Shown: piece by piece, positions 54,377-64,000 of the stretch
Numbering within the stretch: position 1 is the stretch's first letter
Layout of the letters: every line of letters starts with the position of its first letter
NCBI GenBank assembly: GCA_009760855.2
Contig: WPIO01000081.1
Span: 699,001-763,000, forward strand
From: Cristatella mucedo
Taxonomy: Eukaryota; Bryozoa; Phylactolaemata; Cristatellidae
DNA length: 64,000 nucleotides
Direction of reading: 5' to 3'
Translations under genes and position numbers: made by a program
Notes under the pieces: generated by a model
The model's input: the letters and a program-made list of their open reading frames with translations, nothing else
Told to the model about the DNA's origin: nothing
Database searches by the model: none

Positions 54377-56374
54377 TCAGTCCTTGGTCACGTGCTGCGG
54401 TTTCCGCCTACAGTTTACACCAGTGCATTTTTCCCGAGAAACTGTCGAGCATTGACCTTCGTGACTCGAGTGCTGTAAAATGAAGCTGTAATGCGGTAAG
54501 ATCAAGGTCTGATGGGTTGTATCTACGACTCTTTCAAAGCAATGTAACTGGGCGCTGGTGCTTACTCTCGAATCATAAAATTACAGCAAAGTCCATACCT
54601 GACAATACGTGCAGATCTCAAATTTGTTAGTCAGAGGACTGGCAAAAAGAGGCTACAGTACGGACAGACAACTGTTGAACACAGATTATAGTGACGACGA
54701 AAGTGGATTTCTCTCGACTCCCTGCCAACATTCAAAGGTAAAAAATAGCTTATGAATCGGTCAGAGAAGAAAACATTTGGAGGGAATCAGATTTGCTTGA
54801 GTAGCTACTTTTTGCGTTAGCTTATAGCTAACATTTTATTCGAAACTGTCAGCGTAGTTCTTCAATTGCTAATAGGCAGCTCCTTACTTCCCCACATAAA
54901 GCCCACGAGTAAGTACGTCCAATATAAATATAGCTATACGCCGCATATCAGTAAAAGAATAAAAAACGCACCTGTTTTGACAGCATTCGACGTGTCCTTC
55001 TAATTTGTCGTTGATGTGCTTATGCGTGCTGACACTGGGCATGCTGCCACTTACCACATTTCCATGTTGATACTGTACACGTCGCCCTAATGTTTTGCTC
55101 GTTGACATTGTGCATGCTAACACTAACCGTTTGATCGTGCTTCCTTTACTGCTCATATAAGGGGCCTAAAAAAAGACTAACTTTTCAGTGGTTGCTGAAC
55201 AAACATATTATTATTGTTCTATAATTGTACTGTCAACTGCGTAAATATTTGGACAGTCCAGGATGGGCACTTTTGCCACGAAAGTCAATTCCAAAGTCCA
55301 ACCTATGGGCAATGTACCTAAAAAAAATTGATTAGCTAAATGGTTTCTGGATAACAAGCTTCAAATAGTGAATGTATATAACGAAAAATTCTCTTATACT
55401 TTCTTTAAAATAGCAGACCAAGACTATTTTCAGATATCGGGGAACAATACACTTACTCTGTCAAGGACGCGCGTACTTTTATTTTAGCCTGACCCTCAGT
55501 AGATGAGGTTGTGGCACAGCAGACTCCCTGCGTATTGACATGATGCCCGTATGTACGCCAAACGGTAAAAACCGAGTGTCAAAATACCGAAAGCCACACT
55601 GTCAACAGCAGCGCTCTAGCGAAATCGCAGAGAAGTGACTGTCCATTACTCTCGGTGTGGCAGTCAAATCGGGAATGTAATGTAATGTAATGTATCTCCG
55701 TCTGTAACTCCACAAAGTCATAAAGACCATGTGGGTGTTACGCAGGAGAGTTTTGTATAGCGCACTCACAGCCTAAGCGGCTTTCGGTACGCATTCGGTA
55801 CCCAACAGACTTCGTCTCACGCAACAAAGAGAAAGTGGGAAGCATAGCAGAGTTAGGAGAACAGTTGACGTAGTGAGTAGCATAGAAGTAGCAGTTCAGG
55901 ACCGCTGAAAAAGATGTGCCATAGTCGGCAGTTGGAGAGTAGATGTCGTTGCGTAAGAATTGTGGAAGCGAGTTCCACAGTCTAGGATCTGCAGAGCTAA
56001 AGCTTCTGTCGCCAACTGTCTTTAAGCGGAGGAATGGGACAGCTAATTTATTGTCCACACAGGACCTGAGGGCGCGAACAGGCTGAAACTGATGCAGCAG
56101 TTCAGCTAGGTACGAAGGAACCAAGCCGTGGCGGCCTTGTGGGTCAGCGCTTAAGACTTCCTACTAGCTCATTGCAGCAAACACTCTGCGAAATGCCTCG
56201 AAGACCATCGCTAAAAGAACCCACTATGGTCAGATTGTATCCTAATTTACCAGCCAGATCAGATTTTCTCCCTCAGATTTTACCCGGAAGTAAAAATAAA
56301 GTCGGGCTTACGACATCGCAATCGCGAAGCTCATCGTAATACTTGCGGCGAACTATTTCATGATCGATTTCCAT
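54377..56374 (-). CDS. Small Cys/His-rich (zinc-finger-like) protein, four exons
   Basis: Exons in transcript order: 56374-56312, 55488-55457, 54638-54599, 54472-54377. They join in phases 0, 2, 0 with strong donors (GTAAGC, GTAAGT, GTATGG) and acceptors (TTTGCCAG, TTTTACAG). The exon-2 acceptor is ambiguous by six bases. The product is 76 residues: an acidic/basic N-terminus (MEIDHEIVRRKYYDELRDCD), then DPLTNKFEICTYCQHSSHEG, then SREKCTGVNCRRK. Spaced Cys-x2-Cys, His, Cys and Cys-x4-Cys suggest metal binding. NKF..C..C..S.H resembles the C-terminal knuckle of CRIPT only loosely. Good start context (GAAAAAATGG), and AATAAA about 75 bp past the stop. Family not recognised. A donor inside the last exon could extend the gene further 3'. 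Function unknown. Confidence 0.55.
54955..55215 (+). repeat. LINE family A 3' end
   Basis: Last codons (KKRTCFDSIRRV-like), 3' UTR and a decayed stem-loop. Antisense in intron 2 of the small Cys/His-rich gene. Confidence 0.7.
55675..56150 (-). repeat. LINE family B 3' half
   Basis: The - strand 128-codon ORF runs from YLAELLHQFQPVRALRSCVD to TESRLGCECAIQNSPA, with a 3' UTR ending in a repeated TAATG/ATTAC tail at 55675-55693. Nearly identical to the 41025 copy. Lies in intron 1 of the small Cys/His-rich gene. Confidence 0.9.
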
Positions 56375-56690
56375 TTTTTCAAAGTAGTCAGTGGCCAAGC
56401 TCAAAGTCACTCAAACGTCGCATCGCGGGACATTACATTGCTCCTGCGAACTAGTCGCAATGCACAGCCTCTCCAAGCAGCTTCCAGCTGCTTCCGGCTT
56501 ATTCGCTGGTTTGCTTGCTGTGTCGCCCTTTCAATTACAGTGCATAGTTATGGACTGAACAAAAAGTGATACACCAAGACAGTGAAAATAAATATTTTCG
56601 CAGTTAGCTAGCGAGTTCTCTCTACCAATTCTCTTAGCTCTAGGTCGCTCATCGTGAACGTTTGGTGGTGAAGAGCTTACGCTTGCCTCA
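56375..56690. promoter_or_regulatory. Candidate bidirectional promoter, Cys/His-rich gene / ERCC1-like gene
   Basis: Start codons at 56374 (-) and 56691 (+) diverge with 316 bp between. Depends on both flanking calls being right. Confidence 0.35.
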
Positions 56691-57145
56691 ATGCCGCCGA
56701 TCGCCTCGATTCGAGCTCTCCCCGGCGATCCCTCTGACGTCGAATGTACGTAAATATTAGCGTTTTGGCGCTGCTGTGCGCGCGACAGTGATCGTGGAGC
56801 GGAGCTTGAATGATGAAGTCTTACGGTAGGCAAGATCAAGGCACCGATCGTGCTGGACAGCGAATAGACACGATTGGCCAACTCTCTGTTTCGCGACGGT
56901 AAGAGGCTGCCGTGCTAGTAGGCACGGAGTTTGCTTCGTCGCCTGGAAGAGGCGGATGTCCGTATTCGCTAGACGACCTCCCCCCCCCCCCCTTTTTTAT
57001 ACGGGCTAGGGTAAAGTTGCCTTGATCGTTAGCTGAAGGTTCTTGGCGCTCAGTTTGAGGTGCTGGCCTCGCTATGGTGAATCACAAACCACACAGTTCG
57101 CGTCCAACTCAATTCGTGCAGTCGAATTCTATCATTGTGACGCGA
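56691..57145 (+). CDS. ERCC1: Possible 5' exons of ERCC1
   Basis: ERCC1 is the non-catalytic partner of the XPF nuclease in nucleotide-excision repair. An exon ends at 57145 with a perfect donor (GTGAGT), and its frame from the ATG at 57074 reads MVNHKPHSSRPTQFVQ then SNSIIVTR. The last eight residues match the start of the ERCC1 core (human SNSIIVSPRQRGNP). An upstream exon 56691-56745 (MPPIASIRALPGDPSDVE, donor GTACGT, phase 1) could splice to an acceptor at 57060 in frame, giving AGLAMVNHK. The next exon (GNPVLK..VPWEF) was not found, so the gene would continue past the window or I missed it. The evidence is a short match plus splice logic. Confidence 0.4.
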
Positions 57146-57199
57146 GTGAGTGAGCTATTGAGACAGTAGCAATGGCATTAGCCAGCTTTTTTATGACGC

Positions 57200-57835
57200 C
57201 TACTTGACAAAATAATGTTTAATTGCACTCTTAGAGAACTCAATCCTTACCCAGATGCTTAAAGAATCGCTGCAAAAGAATCAATAAATCAGGGGTTAAT
57301 GACATATATGGTGCCAGACTAAGACAGCCATGCAAAATCGAACAAGTATCGTGCTTAGACCAGCATGCTAACGCATTAAGACGAAACTTGGGTCCACCGG
57401 CTGGTTGGATATCTGGATAGTAACATGCATTATTATCATGATCTAGTAAGTAGGCGAAGGCGCACGGGAACAAAAGGGAAACTCCGCACAGGCGCCATCT
57501 CTCCGTGCAGATACTGCTTCGATGCGGAACAGATGCGTCGTTAGCTGAGACTTACACTACGAAAAGTCAATTCAGGGGTTGAAGAATTCAGAAGCGAGTT
57601 CCAGACTTTCGGTAGATACGAACTGAAGGTGTGATCGTCGCAATATTTTAGCTTACTGAAAAGAAGGCGAGATGAATTGAAGGCAAGGGCAGGATGGTTA
57701 GAGAGCTCACTGGAGGAGCAAAGAGGTCGTATAAGTCAAGGCTGATGCAAGCGAGTGAGGTCACCTGTGAGCCAGACAGAGGTTCTTGAAAGCAATTCAA
57801 TGCTTGATAGGGAACCGATGTAGCTCAGACAGAGG
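57200..57835 (-). repeat. Diverged LINE relative, 3' half
   Basis: Reversed stem-loop GAGAACTCAATCCTTACCC near 57235, then - strand words parallel to the family-A C-terminus (GAGTTCCAGACTTTCGG). More diverged than family A proper. Confidence 0.5.
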
Positions 57836-57844
57836 TTGTATGAT

Positions 57845-59545
57845 ATTAATAATGCACTTAATAAAGCACCCTCAGAGAACTCAATCTCTTTCTAGGCGCT
57901 GTACATTTGCTGCAAAGGAAACACGATCGAATGGTGAGTAGTATCATGCTTGATAAACAACACGAATAACATGGTTAGGGGTGACATGCATAGGGTCAGT
58001 ATGCAAGTAAGGTTAGTGGTAGCCTGCACAGTGTCGGCACACATAAGTGCATACAGGACGTATCACAGAGACACACTAAATTCTGTGAAAAATAGGTGCG
58101 TTTCTAAATTTATTTTTACATGTGGTTAAGTCACTACATTACACCACTTCTCGTCGACCTGCACTGGCTACCAGTCAAGCAACGGATTGACTTCAAGGTT
58201 TAGTCGCTCACTTTTAGGTCACTTCATTCTTTGGCTCCAGTCTACCTCTCAGATATACTCCCCCATCAGGTCAAGCATCGTACTACCGGCTTTTCGGAAT
58301 CCAACAGTCTACAAATACCTTGCACAAACCTCAAATCCTTTTGAGATCGTGCATTTAGTTCGTACGCTCCCAAAGCCTGGAACTCCCTCCCGACCTGCGT
58401 CAGAACATCCCCTGACCTGACCACATTTGAAAGGAACTTTAAAACACACCTATTTAGGACAGCATTTAGTGGGTCCGTGTGATTCGTCCTTCATGTGCTT
58501 ATGCGTGCTGACACTGTGCACGCTGCCACTAACCACATTTGCATGCTGACCCTGTGCATGTCACCCTTAACCATGTCACTCATTTTGTTTGTTTATCAAG
58601 CATGATATTACTCGCCATTCAATTGCATTTCCCTTTGCAGCAAATGTAAAGCGCCTAGAGAGAGATTAAGTTCTCCGAGGGCGCTTTATCAAGTGCATTG
58701 TTATTATTATTATTAAGTCAGAGGGTGTCGTGACGCAAGTCGGGAGTGATTTCCAGGATTTGAGAGCATACGAACTAAATGCACGGTCGCCAAAGGATTT
58801 GAGGTTTGTACGAGGTATAGGTAAAAATCTAATTTCCGAAAAGTGGGTGGTATGATGCTTGGCCTGGTGGGAGAGTAAATCTGATAGGTAGGCTGGAGCC
58901 GAAGAATGAAGGGACCTATCACACTTGGTTTGGTATAACTAATAAGTTAGTTTTATCAACATGTAATTTAAGAAATTTACTACCATCCATATTTGAATGT
59001 CATCAATACATGCAGCAAGGGAATTAAGAGAATTCAACTAGCTGGAGAGCTCGTAGGGATCAAAGCAAAGCTACAACAGAGTGTCATCTGCATAGGAGTG
59101 AAAGCCTAGATTGTGCTTGGCAATCACATCGAAAAGAGGGAGAGTATAAGCCGTGAAAAGAATCGGACCAAGCACGGAGCCCTGAGGTACCCCATATTTC
59201 AGAGGTACCTCAGATGATTTGTTTCCATTCATATCGATACTCTGGAGTCTCCCACTGAGATAGGACCTGAACCGTTGCAGAGCCGTGCCAGTGATGCCCA
59301 GGTGAGATTAGAGGTGCTCAAGAAGAACTTGGTGATCGATAATATCAAAAGCTGCCGAACGATTGAGCAAAACAAGAAAAGATATTCTACCCACGTCTGC
59401 ATCTCTAAGTATGTCGTTGTACACCCGAATGATGTGACTGCTACGCCGTTTACAACAGACCATACGAACTGCTGAGTTATACGACAATTGCCTACGATTA
59501 AGAGCGTTGGCCATAGTCATGAATAAAAATGTCACACACGTGTGA
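57845..59545 (-). repeat. LINE family A host copy, split by 58136-58711
   Basis: 3' end at 57845-58135, then the rest at 58712-59545, ending in RT words (YGVPQGSVLGPIL reversed near 59190). There is an internal deletion: the segment from HITPL to LVMGKP is missing at 58921. Confidence 0.85.
58136..58711 (+). repeat. LINE family A, nested insertion with target duplication
   Basis: A sense 3' fragment inserted in the opposite-strand copy. TTAAGTCA occurs at both ends (about 58128-58135 and again right after the ATT run at about 58711), as expected for a target-site duplication. Confidence 0.85.
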
Positions 59546-59589
59546 ACTAGTTTATGCTGTTGTGTTCCTATCTAAGCGGGCCCTCTCTT

Positions 59590-60400
59590 GGGATAATAAT
59601 AATAATAATAATAATGTACTTGATAAAGCGCCCTCGGAGAACTTAATCTCTTTCTAGGCGCTTTACATTTGCTGCAAAGGGAAATGCAATCGAATGGTGA
59701 GTAAAATCATGCTTGAAAAACAAAGAAAATGAATAACACGGTTAGGGGTGACATGCACAGGATCAGCATGCAAATGTGGTTAGTGGCAGCGTGCACAGTG
59801 TCAGCACGCATAAGCACGTGAAGGACTAATCACAGGGACCCACTAAATGCTGTCCTAAATAGGTGTGTTTTTAAGCTCCTTTCAAATGTGGTCAGGTCAG
59901 GGGATGTTCTGACGCAGGTCGGGAGGGAGTTCCAGGCTTTGGGAGCATACGAACTAAATGCACGGTCTCCAAAGGATTTAACGTTTGTACGAGGTATTTC
60001 TAGACTGTTGGATTCCGAAAAGCGGGTGGTACGATGCTTGGCCTGATGGAGGAGTATGTCGGAGAGATTGGCTAACAATGTCCCTCAGCTGAAAGTTGTT
60101 CAACTTGGCTGTGGAGCACATGCGCTCATCAAATCACAAGTCGCTTTGGAATGGCACGCCAAGATTACGGGCAGACGTCAGGACAGGCTGCTAAATGAAA
60201 CATTCTCGATGATGAGCTCTGTCAACTTTCGGGCGACACTAGGTTCAACCATAACTATTAGGAAAGACTTGTCGTCGTTAAGCTTTAAGAAATTGGTAGC
60301 CATCCAAGTGCCAATGATGTCGATGCTGCAAGAATATTATGTGAGTCTGATGACGGGTAAGGCTTACAAAGGTCAAAGGATATGCAAAGCTGGTGTAGAA
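59590..60400 (-). repeat. LINE family A copy fused to another LINE relative
   Basis: Tail, stem-loop and an intact - strand 82-codon end (LSDILLHQAKH to FERSLKTHLFRTAFSGSL). From 60072 the sequence switches to a diverged relative's thumb region. Confidence 0.8.
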
Positions 60401-60409
60401 AAATAAAGC

Positions 60410-61760
60410 CGGGATACTTTGTGGCAGCATTTTGTGGTCTAACAACGTCACGTGATACGGGCCTGCAAACAGCAGTCAGAAATTTGCTCTTAACTACAAG
60501 CCATGAATTCCACTCAACTTGAAAATGATTAAAAAATGCCTGCTGCGACTGCTATAGATCTAGTGGGCCGCGGATGAAGTGGTGGCAATCGCCAGCTTAA
60601 CAGGTTTGTGATGGTTTTCGTGCAACCACTAATGCGCTGACATAATCATCCATCACTTTACTTCCATCGAAACGCTGCGCATAACAGCTTTCAAGAATTA
60701 GATATCTGCTCCGAGTGTGCATGTCCACGATGGATTGCTGGGAGTTTCGGGCAGCCGCGACTACTATTTCTTAGGACGATCCCTATAGACTACAATACCT
60801 TTAAATTATGAAGATTTAGCATTACAGCCGTCAGTGGGGCCGTTTGGAATTAAGTACCCTGCGTCTAACATGAGGAGAAGTATCGTAGCACAAGCTTTCA
60901 GTTCACATCTCAGTGGGGAAACTGCAGCGGTTATCTCTCAGTGGACATTACATGCATTAGTTTCGGCCTGGTAAAAGTAAATTAAGTACAGTAAAGACTA
61001 GGCGATTCAGCTGCCTCTTTTATATCACTATATAAAAGAGGCAGTTGAGTCACCTAAGAAGAACCAGAAGAGCCTTCGCTGCTATACACCTCCTTGTATC
61101 GGGTAATAAAGAATTATTTGTTGCATAACTTGAAATCACGACGTGAACTGTCGTGAAGTGACCTATGAGACCTATAATCCCTATATACTCTCAACCGGAA
61201 AGAGCAAATTTTGATGGCTGCAGAAGTGGCCGTGAAACCCACCGATCGATGGTGTTTTTAGTAAATAACCACTGTCCCACTTATCATAAGTCTGTGAGCT
61301 TGTCATTATAAGAAAGGGGAATAGTTTTTTCTAGCTCCTCGAAAATGGGTAATAAGATCGTTTATGTTGTTTTAGTGCGAACCGTCAGTAGGGTAGCTGC
61401 CCCAAAGAAGCAGCTGAAACCACTGGCTTTTATAATTCCCAAGGCTTCGTTCAACTGGAGATCAGGTTAGAGCTAATAGGTCCAAAAATAAATACATTAT
61501 ATCGTAGAATACTATTCGTCTTTATTATTAGAAATATCCTCGGTCGAGTTAAGGTCAAGATCGAACTGATTACTTCCAAAAAGAAACCGATCGCATGAGA
61601 TTTCCGTTACATGATAAAAAGCCTTAAGTAGCATGTCCCGTGCTGTTTATATTTAGGAAAGATCTTACTACTTCTGCAAGATTTCGCTATTTAGAGCACA
61701 AAGAGACGTCAAATCAGGGGGTGTACGATTGCGAACTAGATCTAATAAGCCTTCGCCACA
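60410..61760. other. No gene recognised
   Basis: An inverted repeat with arms around CTGCCTCTTTTATAT lies at about 61010-61065. The right arm and following AGAAGAGCC words echo the 3' end of SINE family I. Confidence 0.45.
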
Positions 61761-61769
61761 GGCTTCTAA

Positions 61770-61850
61770 GAGCAGCATATGTAAAGTGCCCAGATAGAGA
61801 TTTAGTTCTCTGAGAGTGCTTTATACATGTCTTATTATTATTATTACTAG
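61770..61850 (+). repeat. LINE family A tail-only copy
   Basis: AAAGTGCCCAGATAGAGATT stem-loop and ATT run only. Confidence 0.75.
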
Positions 61851-62327
61851 ATTTCACTAGTGAAAAATCCCCGAAAACTCCGACTTTGATTTGGAATGCG
61901 GGCATGAGTGTCCGCTGGCCTGGCTGGTGAGCCCGCCCCACTGACAGGCAAGCTTAGAGTTATTCGCTAATAATGGAGCAAAACCTGAATAGGAGGAATT
62001 GAGTTGCATTTACGGAATGTACGGACGTACTGACCATCTTTACATTAATTTTACTTATATACCAAGCCGTGTGAGAAATCACGTACAGATTAAATTAATG
62101 CGCGTCCCTCCCTTACCACCGAAGGCGGGGGCAGCGCGATATCCGGTTATTCATGCCCACTCTGGCTGCTTTCCAATGCGCCAACTTCGCTTGACTGACG
62201 CGCAGGCTGAGAAGCACAGGAAGCACCCATTCGGGCGTTTGCCAGCTCACCATTTCGGGCGAAAGCAAATTGGGTCTAGAGCGGAGAGCGAGAGCTACTG
62301 GAATGCCGTGGCCTAGGTTCGACTTCA

Positions 62328-63960
62328 AGGTAATAATAGTAATAATAACAATAAATTTGATAAAGTGCCCTCGGAGAACTTAATCTCTTTCTAGGCTCTT
62401 TACAATTGCTGCAAAGGAAGCACGGTCGAATGGTTAGTGGTAGCATGCTCCATAAACAACCAGAATAACATGGTTAGAAGTGATATGCACAGGGTCAGCA
62501 TGCAAGTACGGTTAGTGGCAGCATGCACAGTGTCAGCCCGAATAAGCACATATGGGCGAATCACAGGAACCCACTAAATGCTGTGATAAATATGTGCGTT
62601 TTTTAGTTTTTTTATCGAATGTGGTCAAATCGGGAGTGCTGCCCAGGCTTTGAGAGCATACGAACTAAAGGCACGGTCTCCAAAGGATTTGAGGTTTGTA
62701 CGAGGTGTAGGTAAACAGCTAGATTCCGAAAAGCAGGTGGTACGATGCTTAGCCTGGTGGAAAGTAGGTCTGATAGGTAGGCTGGAGCTGAAGAATGAAG
62801 GGACCTAAAAGTGAGCGACAAAACCTTGAATTCGATCCGTCGCTTGACTGGTAGCCAGTGCAGGTCGGCGAGAAGTGGTGTGATGTGGCAACTGCGACGC
62901 TCACGACAGGCAAGCTTTGCTGCACTCCCGACTTGCGTCAGAACATTCCCTGACTTGACTACATTTAAAAAGAATTAAAAACACACCTATTTATGACAGC
63001 ATTTAGTTGGTCCCTGTGATTCTTCCTTCATGTGCGTATGCATGCTGACACTGTGCATGCTGCCACTAACCGCACTTGCATGCTGACCCTGTGCATGTCA
63101 CCCCTAACAATGTTATTCATGTTGTTTATCAAGCATAATATTACTCACCATTCAGTTACGTTTCCCTTTGCAGCAAATGTAAAGCGCCTAGAAAGAGATT
63201 GAGTTCTCTGACGGCGCTTTATCAAGTGCATTATTGTTATTGTTATCAGAGCTTTGCTCCAGCTGTAAGCCCAGGAGTGCACAGGCCGGTAGACCAGCAA
63301 GCAGTGAGTTACAGATGTCAAGACGGAATTTCACAAAGGCATGGACCAATGTAGATGTGGTATCCCTGTCTAAACAAGCCCGAATTGTAGCAACGTTATG
63401 TAGCTGAAAGTAGGCAGACTTGCCTGTGGAGCTGATGTGGTCGTTTAATGAAAGGTCACTCTGAACCATGGCACTAGATTTCGTGCAGGTTCAACGGTAG
63501 AGATGCTGGCAGAGCCCATTTTGAGCGTTAGCCTTAACTATTTCTAAATCACGCTTCGTTTGCGTATAGCTAGTAAGTTATTTTTTATCTTCATTTAATT
63601 TAAGAAAATTTGCTACCATCCATGTGCGGACGTCATCAATACATGCAGCAAGGGGAGGTGAGAGAATTCGGCGTGCTGGATGACTGGGAGGGATCAAAGC
63701 ACAGTTACAACTGATTGTCATCCACATAGAAGTGAAAGCCTACATTGTACATTGCAATCACATCGGCAAGAGAGAGAGAATGAGCGGTGAAAAGAATTTG
63801 ACCCAGCACGGAGCCTTGAAGAACCCCATATTTCAGAGGTTCCTCAGATGATCTTTGTCCATTCACATCAATACTTGGTCGTCTCTCACTGAGATAAGAC
63901 CTGAACAATTGCAGTGCAGTGCCAGTGCTGCCCAGGCGAAAGGTAGGCAGAAGTATTCAA
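62328..63960 (-). repeat. LINE family A host copy, split by 62926-63249
   Basis: 3' end from 62328, the coding part resuming at 63250 and running to RT words (EPLKYGVLQGSVLGQILF near 63800), with YVDD in place of YADD. It continues to the window edge region. Confidence 0.8.
62926..63249 (+). repeat. LINE family A nested 3' fragment
   Basis: A sense C-terminus, 3' UTR, stem-loop and (ATT/GTT)n tail. Removing it restores the host copy almost exactly (CTGC | AGAGC), so any target duplication is very short. Confidence 0.8.
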
Positions 63961-64000
63961 AGGCTCTAAACAACACTTTTTAAATTTCATGGTCATGTTC

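Noticed and set aside
56531-56881. 116-codon - strand ORF with an Arg/Ser-rich, mitochondrial-looking N-terminus
   Set aside because: It overlaps the better-supported + strand exon at 56691 and the intergenic gap; no splice path or family match was found.

Overview
This window reads as nuclear DNA from an invertebrate metazoan. The genes are spliced with GT..AG introns. The space between and inside genes is packed with non-LTR retrotransposon fragments, tRNA-derived SINEs and long microsatellites. I cannot place the organism below 'invertebrate animal'. The F-type lectin genes and the LINE, SINE and Tc1 mixture would fit a marine invertebrate, but that is inference.

Five spliced genes and one lectin pseudogene could be rebuilt by hand from exon phase, splice sites and family similarity. 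(1) F-type lectin, + strand, two 3' exons at 1000-1180 and 3601-3836. A decayed, frameshifted relative lies at about 16160-16640. (2) An unnamed 184-residue membrane-anchored Sel1-repeat protein, - strand, five exons, 30874 down to 22023. (3) A VAP (VAMP-associated protein A/B) orthologue, + strand, seven exons, 31103-34865, 279 residues. Genes 2 and 3 are head to head, with only 228 bp between start codons. (4) PGAM5 mitochondrial phosphatase, - strand, five exons, 50862 down to 40493, 288 residues. Its 8.3-kb first intron is almost wholly filled by transposons. (5) A small cysteine/histidine-rich (zinc-finger-like) protein, - strand, four exons, 56374 down to 54377. It is head to head with + strand exon(s) at 56691-57145 that may be the 5' end of ERCC1.

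The rest is mobile DNA. LINE family A (CR1/L2-like) has an FYADD reverse transcriptase, a strongly conserved 3' stem-loop and an (ATT)n tail; more than 30 copies occur on both strands and many are nested. LINE family B is a second family with a different 3' end. Two or three tRNA-headed SINE families occur, one of which carries a LINE-A-like tail. There is one broken Tc1/mariner transposase, and one AT-rich element at 51608-52178 inserted in a LINE. Satellite-like tracts include (AGCGGCGGC)n at 501-655, a GA/GGACAC tract at 5216-5790, and TA tracts at 4857, 33950, 39977 and 46590.

The genes do not form an operon or pathway. VAP acts at ER contact sites, PGAM5 at mitochondria, ERCC1 in DNA repair and the lectin in secreted glycan binding. 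The layout suggests two bidirectional promoters, at 30875-31102 and 56375-56690. The stretch from 4 to 22 kb and the 42-50 kb intron hold no recognised host gene.
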